This document shows positions 1 through 5,206 of a DNA stretch of 5,651 nt, one piece after another (positions within the stretch are counted from its first letter, which is position 1; every line of letters begins with the position of its first letter). A model generated the notes under the pieces. It was not told where the DNA came from, searched no databases, and was given only the letters and a program-made list of their open reading frames with translations. The stretch comes from Collinsella aerofaciens (lineage in GTDB: Bacteria > Actinomycetota > Coriobacteriia > Coriobacteriales > Coriobacteriaceae), in contig NZ_CAAKNY010000059.1 of the NCBI RefSeq assembly GCF_901212495.1, forward strand, positions 13,353 to 19,003. The letters are read 5' to 3'. The translations under genes were made by a program, and so were the position numbers.

Positions 1-324
1 GTCCTCCGCGAGACGGAGGCGCCCGAGGGCTACGATCTGGCCGAGGACGTCCCCTTCACCGTGGGGGAGACCGCCGAGGTGCAGGCCGTGACCATGGCCG
101 ACGAGGCGCTGCCGGGGACCGCCCCGGGGACGACGCCCGGCGGCCTCCCGCAGACGGGCGACTGGTCCTGGGTCGTCCCCGCGGCGTGCGCCGCGGGCGC
201 GGTCGCATGCGTGGGAGGGGCCATCGCGCTCGGCTCCCGCCGCCGTGCCGAGGCCGGAGCGGCCGCGCGCAGCACCCTCCGCCCCAAGGCCGGAGCGAAG
301 GGGGCGAGGCGATGGGGACCGTGA
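1..324 (+). CDS. LPXTG cell-wall-anchored surface protein, SpaA/Cna-B type, C-terminal end (5' partial)
   Basis: The open frame enters from the left edge and ends at TGA 322-324, so only the last 107 residues are present. Residues 1-20 contain ETEAPEGYDLAEDVPFTV, the usual closing strand pattern of the SpaA-like prealbumin (Cna-B fold) repeat found in Gram-positive pilins and adhesins. A Pro/Gly/Thr-rich wall-spanning stretch follows, then the sortase signal LPQTG at residues 51-55, a hydrophobic Val/Ala/Gly-rich membrane segment (about 59-79) and a basic SRRR stop-transfer cluster. The tail after it is unusually long, about 25 residues rich in Ala/Arg/Lys. Sortase is expected to cut between Thr and Gly and link the protein to peptidoglycan or to a pilus. 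No sortase gene is in the window. GC content is very high and typical of the flanks, so this is resident chromosome. Confidence in the class is high; the ligand and whether it is a pilin are unknown. Confidence 0.9.
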   Translation, partial: VLRETEAPEGYDLAEDVPFTVGETAEVQAVTMADEALPGTAPGTTPGGLPQTGDWSWVVPAACAAGAVACVGGAIALGSRRRAEAGAAARSTLRPKAGAKGARRWGP

Positions 325-428
325 TCGCCTGCGTCGTCACCGCGGTCCTCTCCTCGACGGTCACGCTCGTCGCCTACGCGTGCTGCGTGGCGGCGGGCAA
401 CGCCGACCGGAGGGAGAAGGACTTCTGA
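312..428 (+). CDS. 38-residue single-span membrane peptide overlapping the LPXTG gene
   Basis: ATG at 312 lies 13 bases inside the end of the LPXTG gene, in another frame, and runs to TGA 426-428. A purine-rich AAGGGGG about 7 bases upstream could serve as ribosome binding site, and the overlap suggests translational coupling. The product starts MGTVIACVVTAVLSS, has one hydrophobic segment (about residues 3-28) containing a Cys-Cys pair, and ends in a charged tail GNADRREKDF. From memory this build (one helix, then an AAGNADRR-like charged end) resembles short DUF3789-type peptides, but I cannot confirm that. The sequence is compatible with a membrane peptide accompanying the surface protein; no function can be assigned. 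It could also be a chance frame in high-GC DNA. The immediate stop, plausible topology and terminator just downstream favour a real gene. Confidence 0.5.
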   Translation: MGTVIACVVTAVLSSTVTLVAYACCVAAGNADRREKDF

Positions 429-460
429 TTTCATGTTCTAATATTCCGCTATAAGGAGAG

Positions 461-496
461 GCTGCCCCGTGGTTTTCTGCGGGGCAGCTTGTGTGT
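461..496 (+). terminator. Rho-independent terminator after the surface-protein genes
   Basis: A perfect 9-bp stem, GCTGCCCCG (461-469) with CGGGGCAGC (480-488), closes a 10-base loop. It can extend by a G-U and an A-U pair at its base and is followed by the T-rich TTGTGTGT (489-496). It sits 32 bases after the stop of the 38-residue ORF and so ends the plus-strand transcript. On the minus strand the hairpin is not followed by a T run, so it is a poorer terminator for the RloC-like gene arriving from the right; no other minus-strand terminator is seen between 571 and 489. Confidence 0.75.
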
Positions 497-571
497 CCCG
501 GGACGACTGACCCCTTGGCTCTCCATGTTGTCGTACTTCCCTATTGTTAGTCTGATCGTTTCCGCGTTCGG

Positions 572-2761
572 TTAGGCTTGCAGCGGTAGGGAGGCGTTTT
601 TCTCCATCATCATCTCGTAGTGCGCCTGTTGCCCCAGCTTATAGAATATTTCCTTGAAGACTCTGCGGTAGGATTTCATGGCTTCGGGAGTAAAAACAAT
701 GACGAAGTCGTCAGAAATCAAATGGGACCCCTCATTGATGCACGACACGAGGGCCTTGCAGGTGATCTTGTCGGCGCCATCGAACATATCGATGCACTTT
801 TCGTAATCGATACCTCCGATGACGCTGAAGTAGTATTCGAGAATTCTTCTCATCGTATTGAAAGCGTTCTTATTCGGCGCGTCTCCGATATCCCTTATTT
901 CGTCCCAGAGTAACTCGTAGGAGGTGCTTATGAGATTGTCTGCATGATGGGAAATGGACGTTCGCTCATCTGCCTTGCTAATGATCCAGTATGCGCACTT
1001 CGTTTCGGGCCACTTTGACCTGCTCCCCAAAAACGTGACCTCCTTATGGAAGTAGACGTTGTGGGTCAGGATGAAAACCTGTTTGATTCCGTGCTTTCCA
1101 TCCCTACAGTCCTTGACGATTTCCTTGGCGAGCGAAGTGATGATGAACATCACGTTGCTATCGAGGCTGGATATAGGGTCATCGATTGCGACGACGCGCG
1201 GTGTGTCTATCCCCTCCGTCTCCAGGCTGCCGTATACGAGGTGATAGAAGTACAAGAACGAGATGAAGTTGTACTCTCCCTCGCTGAGGGTCCTTCTGGC
1301 GTCGGCGCCGTCTGGGCGGACGATTCTGTACATCCCCTTACTCTGCTTGTCTTCGGAGAGGCTGAAGCCGGTGAAGCCGAAGCGTTCGAGCAATGAATTG
1401 ATAGCGTCTACTGTCGGAGTGATGCTGGTCCTCGTCGTCTCGAGGTGGGCCTTCTCTGCCTGCTTCTTCCTTTTCTCATCCTCCTTGTTGGCGATAATTG
1501 CCTGGATTGAGCTTATCGCCTTCTCGCATCCTCCCACGCTTCTGGAGTAGGCCTTTTGTGCTGAGCTGAGGTTATGGAGGATTAACCCCCAGACTCTGCG
1601 AGAGAGATCCGATCTAGCGGATGAGATGTTGTCGCACAGTTCGTTGTTCGCGGCAATCTGCTTGTCGATTCGCCCGAAAGCTGCCTTGACTGTGTCCAAC
1701 GCCTCCGCCTCGTCGCTCAGCTCCACTTTAGAGGAAGGGTCAACTAGCTTTTGTTTTATCGCTGAGAGATTGACGTCAAGCACGTGATTGAGTGCCTCTG
1801 CTGCCGCATTAACTACATTGACATCGTATTCATTTGGCACAGATTCTTTGATTGCCTCAATGGATTGAATGACCCTGTCTCGGAAGGAGGCATAGGTGGC
1901 TTGGTAGCTTCTGATCGCCCCCACACTCTCCTCGTATCTATCATCGAAATAGGCTTCTATCTCAGTTTCGAGTTCTGCGGGTAGGGTTCTCTGACAGTAA
2001 GGGCATCTGCCTTTTGTCAGAGGGTAGAGCTCCACCCCCTGCTTGACCCAGTTGCTACTTTGCAGGTAGTCGATGAAGGCGCCGATGGGCGTATTCCCGC
2101 TTCCCGTGATTGGTTCAGTGAGGAGATTGCAGGCTTCCGGCACGGCAATCTCATTGAGTTCCGAGAGTTCTATCCTTTCCTGTTTTTGAAGGTTATTGCT
2201 GTAGAGGCGAGCATACTCGTCGAACAAGTCTTCGATTTGCGGACTTCCATCTGCGGCAACTTCAGCCGCTTTCGCTAGGCAAGACTTCGCAAAGGTGTCT
2301 TTGCCTTTCAAGGTCCCTTTAAGGGTTTCAGAGAATCTCGAGAACGTCTTCCTCTGAATCCAGCATGCTTCTGCGAACTGCAGGAAGGCTTCCTGCTGTT
2401 TCTCCCTTTGCCCGGTCACGGAGTTGCTTTTGGTTGTAATCTCGTCGTCAAGATCGTCGATGTCTTTGCCGAGCTCTTCGATTCGCCTGGCTGTTTTGTC
2501 GTCGTCCTCACCGAGGGTAAAGATGCCGCTAATCCTCTCGCTAAAGTTCTTTTCAACGAACTCGCCATTGAAGACTAGGGTTTCCAGGTTGGTGCCGTTC
2601 TCCCATTCGATGTGATAGCTTCCGCTCGACGTGCCAGAGATGACTCTTGAGAGCGTGGTCTTGCCTGTTCCGTTTCCACCATAGACAAAGTTAATCTGCT
2701 TCGGTTCAATCGTGATATTGGAATACGTCGCGGCGTTATCGATGTGGATGCTGCTGATCAT
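572..2761 (-). CDS. RloC-like AAA_13 ATPase with zinc hook and candidate anticodon-nuclease C-terminus
   Basis: 729 residues from the chosen start. ABC-type ATPase parts occur in order: Walker A GGNGTGKT (28-35), VFNGEFVEKNF (63-73) and GIFTLGE (79-85) typical of AAA_13 (PrrC/RloC family), coiled-coil-like stretches (about 92-120 and 420-445), CPYC (253-256) placed like the Rad50/RloC zinc hook, signature LSEGE (492-496), Walker B VVAIDD (523-528) followed by PISSLD, and H-loop LTHN (His567). After the ATPase comes a helical C-terminus with R638-R639-I-L-E642 and His680 in NEGSH. This matches the Arg-x3-Glu...His layout reported for PrrC and RloC anticodon nucleases. Length and hook fit RloC rather than the much shorter hookless PrrC. 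Family knowledge: RloC cleaves or excises the tRNA wobble region during phage infection. Inference: a cytoplasmic abortive-infection effector. An ATG 18 bases upstream (2779) is in frame but lacks a good Shine-Dalgarno, while ATG 2761 has AAGGAAGG 7 bases before it. ATPase family is sure; nuclease activity is likely, not proven. Confidence 0.88.
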   Translation of the reverse strand: MISSIHIDNAATYSNITIEPKQINFVYGGNGTGKTTLSRVISGTSSGSYHIEWENGTNLETLVFNGEFVEKNFSERISGIFTLGEDDDKTARRIEELGKDIDDLDDEITTKSNSVTGQREKQQEAFLQFAEACWIQRKTFSRFSETLKGTLKGKDTFAKSCLAKAAEVAADGSPQIEDLFDEYARLYSNNLQKQERIELSELNEIAVPEACNLLTEPITGSGNTPIGAFIDYLQSSNWVKQGVELYPLTKGRCPYCQRTLPAELETEIEAYFDDRYEESVGAIRSYQATYASFRDRVIQSIEAIKESVPNEYDVNVVNAAAEALNHVLDVNLSAIKQKLVDPSSKVELSDEAEALDTVKAAFGRIDKQIAANNELCDNISSARSDLSRRVWGLILHNLSSAQKAYSRSVGGCEKAISSIQAIIANKEDEKRKKQAEKAHLETTRTSITPTVDAINSLLERFGFTGFSLSEDKQSKGMYRIVRPDGADARRTLSEGEYNFISFLYFYHLVYGSLETEGIDTPRVVAIDDPISSLDSNVMFIITSLAKEIVKDCRDGKHGIKQVFILTHNVYFHKEVTFLGSRSKWPETKCAYWIISKADERTSISHHADNLISTSYELLWDEIRDIGDAPNKNAFNTMRRILEYYFSVIGGIDYEKCIDMFDGADKITCKALVSCINEGSHLISDDFVIVFTPEAMKSYRRVFKEIFYKLGQQAHYEMMMEKNASLPLQA

Positions 2762-2885
2762 CGGTTGACCTTCCTTCATGTTGCGAAGCTATCTGGAGAT
2801 TAATTAAAGAGGGCTTTTTTGTTGCGGCTTCGGCTCAATCTCGGGCTTCCAGACTTCGCTTGCTTTGGTGAAGCGACGGGCTGAT
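2762..2885 (-). other. Intercistronic gap of the two-gene operon
   Basis: The 124 bases between the KAP-like stop (TAG 2888-2886) and the chosen start of the RloC-like gene carry no strong terminator. A 6-bp stem TCGCTT/AAGCGA (2856-2861 with 2871-2876, 9-base loop) lacks a T run in the minus direction. An AAAAAA run lies on the minus strand near 2815-2820. The frame one base ahead of the KAP-like frame stays open through most of the gap and reads like a natural protein tail (see findings). Same orientation and lack of a terminator favour co-transcription. Confidence 0.5.
2769..2776 (-). promoter_or_regulatory. Shine-Dalgarno deciding the start of the RloC-like gene
   Basis: Read on the minus strand this is AAGGAAGG, 7 bases before ATG 2761-2759. 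It overlaps the second and third codons after the alternative in-frame ATG at 2779-2777, which has no purine-rich site at a proper distance. Starting at 2761 gives MISSIHIDN, the usual N-terminus of AAA_13 proteins. Confidence 0.7.
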
Positions 2886-4682
2886 CTAGGAAGCTGTTTC
2901 TCGGTCCGCGAGACGAGATGACAACTCGCCGAGATTATCTAGGAACCATCGCTTTCTCATGTTGCCGGTTCTTGTCATGACACGGCTCTCTTCCAGCTCA
3001 TGCTTTATTTCGGATACCCATTCAGCTATGGCGGCCGATGCCTTCCCAGTTCCAAGCGATGTACGGCCTAGATGCACGAAGAAGATCCGAAGACTTTCCT
3101 GATCTTCTGCACGTCCTCCACAGAACGTTGCGACTATCAGTTTCGGATCGGCTTCTAGAAGGGCTAGGACATCCCATTTCGCCGCCTCCTCGAGCCTGCT
3201 TGCAAGGTCCTTTCCCGTCAATTCATGTTCCATAGATACCGGCAATAGTTTCGATGCCCTTTCCCGGAGCTGTTTCTGCGCACATTGCTGGAGTTCGCTA
3301 ACGAGCTCCCTATTCTCCTGCCTCTCATCGAGGAGAAATTCTGGACCCGAGAGGCGCTCAAGGGCATTTTCTGGATTGACGGCCACTGCCCGCTTGCAGA
3401 ATTCGGCGAACTCGCTCAACGTAAACGGACAGTCGTAGCCAAGGTCTGAGAGCGAAAAGTAAACGGCGAGAGCATCGCGTAGACATGCGATCGAGAAGTC
3501 CGCCTTGGGCGCCACCTCGTAGAATCGCTTGGCAAGGGGGTCTACCTCTTCGTCGTCGAAACTGTACACGTACCTCAGCTTATCGGCGATCTTCATTATT
3601 TCCAGGGTGTCGGCATTGTTCGGATATCTCCTGTCGATGTAGGACCGGAATCCTTGCTCGAGGGCATCTTTTGCCAGATGGCCGGAGGGGTTGAACGCCT
3701 TATCGATTTCGGGATAATCGGTATAGCGGCCGTAGAGCTCAACGTTGCGCTCGTACTCTAATGCTTCTGGACTAGGCCAAGCTGCAGACGTTTCCCTTTC
3801 AGGTCGAGAGGGGGCCTCTCCCATGCAAGTAAGCAGTGCGAAGTTAACCGCATCTCGGAGGGCATCGAATCGGTTTTGAGGCGCCACTGCCTTGTCCCGG
3901 AGTGCTTCAAGATCGCATAGTTTGTGAACGAGGTGTTCGGCCCGAATCATTGCTCGCGCGTTTACGCATCCGCTGGCTTCTGCCCCTGCGATTATGGCAT
4001 CGGAGACGTCAACATCATCAACGGGGCGGTTACCAACGGTAAGAATGTCTTTCGCCAGCGTCGTCGGGCTCGGTTTGAATCGGTAGATCTTCCAGACGAG
4101 CTTTTCACGAACGTTTCTATCAAACTCTCGCGTTGAGTCAGCTTCGTCGCTCGACAGGGTATTTGTGACAAAAAGAACCTTCGCCCCCATTCCTTCGACA
4201 AGGTCGTTCGCTGCTCCAAAAAGCGCCAAATCGTCGCCTTCTTTTGAGCGCCTTTCGACGTCATCAAAGACGAGGAAGTGCTTCTTCTGGAGCATCAGGC
4301 AAACGGCTGATTGCATGCTGACCGAGATGTTAAGAGGGAATCCCGCCCTCGCTACTATCTCTCTTGCGAGTCTGCCAAGGTTGCTTCCAATCGTTCCGAT
4401 TGCAGATTGCGCCTTTTTGCTTCTGTCGCTTAGATGGATGAGCGCCATCGCAATTCGTTCGTAAAGGTCGTCAGCGCTCGAGACCCCGAACATCGAGATT
4501 CTAACGAGGTCGATATTCTCGTTTTTGAGATGCGGAGCGACTTTCTTTTCAAGGAAGCGGGTTTTGCCGGAGCCCCAGGCACCTTCGAGGGCTATCGCGT
4601 AGCGGCGGTGCTTGTCATGAAGATAGCTATCAATCTGTTTGATGAGCTGGTCGGTAGAATCGTCAGAGTCTTTTGCTGGCAT
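2886..4682 (-). CDS. Soluble KAP-like P-loop NTPase, partner of the RloC-like gene
   Basis: 598 residues. A short helical N-terminus leads to Walker A GAWGSGKT (34-41). Walker B FLVFDD (136-141) continues as DDVER (140-144), the hallmark of KAP/STAND-related P-loop NTPases. KVLFVTNT (168-175) fits the sensor strand, FDRNVREKLVWKIYRF (187-202) is the EK..Y block typical of this group, and NAR (241-243) follows. Residues about 290-598 are mostly helical and unrecognised. Many KAP proteins carry membrane helices inserted in the NTPase domain; I see none here, so it should be cytosolic. No nuclease, TOPRIM or protease motif is evident. It is first in the operon, ahead of the RloC-like gene, so it may sense infection or restrain the nuclease; this is inference from context. 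Start ATG 4682 has GAGGAGA four bases upstream. GC is far lower than in the flanks, indicating transfer. NTPase class is confident, biological role unknown. Confidence 0.85.
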   Translation of the reverse strand: MPAKDSDDSTDQLIKQIDSYLHDKHRRYAIALEGAWGSGKTRFLEKKVAPHLKNENIDLVRISMFGVSSADDLYERIAMALIHLSDRSKKAQSAIGTIGSNLGRLAREIVARAGFPLNISVSMQSAVCLMLQKKHFLVFDDVERRSKEGDDLALFGAANDLVEGMGAKVLFVTNTLSSDEADSTREFDRNVREKLVWKIYRFKPSPTTLAKDILTVGNRPVDDVDVSDAIIAGAEASGCVNARAMIRAEHLVHKLCDLEALRDKAVAPQNRFDALRDAVNFALLTCMGEAPSRPERETSAAWPSPEALEYERNVELYGRYTDYPEIDKAFNPSGHLAKDALEQGFRSYIDRRYPNNADTLEIMKIADKLRYVYSFDDEEVDPLAKRFYEVAPKADFSIACLRDALAVYFSLSDLGYDCPFTLSEFAEFCKRAVAVNPENALERLSGPEFLLDERQENRELVSELQQCAQKQLRERASKLLPVSMEHELTGKDLASRLEEAAKWDVLALLEADPKLIVATFCGGRAEDQESLRIFFVHLGRTSLGTGKASAAIAEWVSEIKHELEESRVMTRTGNMRKRWFLDNLGELSSRLADRETAS

Positions 4683-4686
4683 TGTT

Positions 4687-4693
4687 TCTCCTC
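4687..4693 (-). promoter_or_regulatory. Shine-Dalgarno of the KAP-like gene
   Basis: On the minus strand this reads GAGGAGA, four bases (AACA) before ATG 4682-4680, a strong site at normal spacing. It supports this start over any internal Met. Confidence 0.7.
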
Positions 4694-4739
4694 AGGAATT
4701 CTCTGCAGACCGAAAGGGTCTTTTGCTATAGAGTTTCGC

Positions 4740-4779
4740 ACAGAATCGAGGTGCTTCGATTGTCCCTCGGGGGTTCTGT
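4740..4779 (-). promoter_or_regulatory. Leader with competing inverted repeats upstream of the operon
   Basis: About 58 bases before the KAP-like ATG, an outer pair ACAGAA (4740-4745) / TTCTGT (4774-4779) nests a CGAG (4747-4750) / CTCG (4766-4769) pair. A second hairpin AATCGA (4744-4749) / TCGATT (4756-4761, 6-base loop) uses overlapping bases, so both cannot form together. A leader switch or a regulator's binding site is possible, but stems this short also occur by chance. I could not place a convincing -35/-10 promoter nearby; TATAGC (minus strand 4730-4725) is a -10 candidate without a -35 partner. Confidence 0.25.
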
Positions 4780-4822
4780 CGACACTGTAAGTTGGTGGGC
4801 GCAGTTGTGATGTTCCTCTTGT

Positions 4823-5075
4823 TTGCGGTTTGCGCAACGCTGATGCGCCGTATTGGAAGAACAAGCGCTTATCTAGGAAGGTTGCGATTCGCTGGCTGCG
4901 AATCTTCTGCCAATCTCGGCCATGCTCTCGTTGTTGATGGAGTCCTGAGGAGGTAAAATTCTCCCAGAAATATCGGGAGGAAAGGTTTTCCTTGTACCTC
5001 GAGATTGGTGAGTTCCAGATTGGAGCCGCTCCCCGTGATGCTTGGCAGGAAGTCGCGAGGAGCTGACGGTACAAC
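4823..5075 (-). pseudogene. Decayed minus-strand gene scrap, possibly the C-terminus of a type I specificity subunit
   Basis: The 524-base stretch 4683-5206 has no intact gene. On the minus strand three frames hand over protein-like text in order: 5075-4992 (FLPSITGSGSNLELTNLEV), then 4986-4882 (PPDISGRILPPQ and NNESMAEIGRRFAAS), then 4891-4823 (QRIATFLDKR to ALRKPQ). Joined, this reads like one protein end interrupted by two small indels, the first near the run AAGGAAAACC (about 4984-4993). The blocks 'LTNLEV', 'LPP', 'EIGRRF' and 'RIATFLD' recall the closing region of HsdS subunits (PLPPLxEQxxIxxxLD), but the match is by eye and loose. Composition is closer to the insert than to the flanks, so the insert probably extends to about 5110. 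It would have been the gene upstream of the KAP-like one in the same direction. The alternative is plain noncoding DNA. Confidence 0.3.
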
Positions 5076-5137
5076 CTGCGCACTTTGGCGACCGGTTTCC
5101 GCCGGCCCATGTCTTTGTGCGCGCACGGTTCGAGTCC

Positions 5138-5174
5138 TGGGGCCGCGGCTTCGCTGCCGCGGCCCTATTCGTCT
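5138..5174 (+). terminator. Strong GC-rich hairpin at the right edge of the insert
   Basis: A perfect 10-bp stem GGGCCGCGGC (5140-5149) / GCCGCGGCCC (5156-5165) has a 6-base loop TTCGCT. It extends by G-U and U-A pairs to 5138/5167 and is followed by a weak T-rich TTCGTCT. It lies 32 bases before the MATE start and most likely marks the end of whatever transcript originally ran into this point. Facing left it would end nothing obvious. With only a poor T run, terminator function is moderately likely. Confidence 0.5.
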
Positions 5175-5206
5175 CGATCGTGCAAAGGAAAACCCAATGA
5201 GGGGAA

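Noticed and set aside
30..434. 134-residue minus-strand open frame opposite the LPXTG gene
   Set aside because: Low-complexity Ala/Arg/Pro shadow of a clear LPXTG sorting-signal gene in high-GC DNA.
495..504. Palindrome GTCCCGGGAC as an operator
   Set aside because: A single 10-base palindrome next to a terminator, with no divergent promoter or regulator gene nearby, is not enough to call.
1046..1396. 116-residue plus-strand open frame within the RloC-like gene
   Set aside because: Antisense to the Walker B and signature region of a strongly supported ATPase gene; no recognisable domain.
2809..2820. Plus-strand GAGGGC followed by six Ts as a terminator
   Set aside because: No stable stem precedes the T run on the plus strand, and no plus-strand gene reads toward it.
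4725..4753. TATAGC as the operon promoter -10 box
   Set aside because: No acceptable -35 hexamer at 16-18 bases spacing; not supported well enough to list as a promoter.
4592..5110. 172-residue minus-strand open frame overlapping the KAP-like start
   Set aside because: It overlaps the N-terminus and Shine-Dalgarno of the KAP-like gene in another frame and has no coherent domain; only a short segment (4891-4823) may belong to the decayed gene.
429..5206. CRISPR array, transposase or integrase
   Set aside because: No regularly spaced repeats, IS-type inverted ends or recombinase-like protein was found on either strand.
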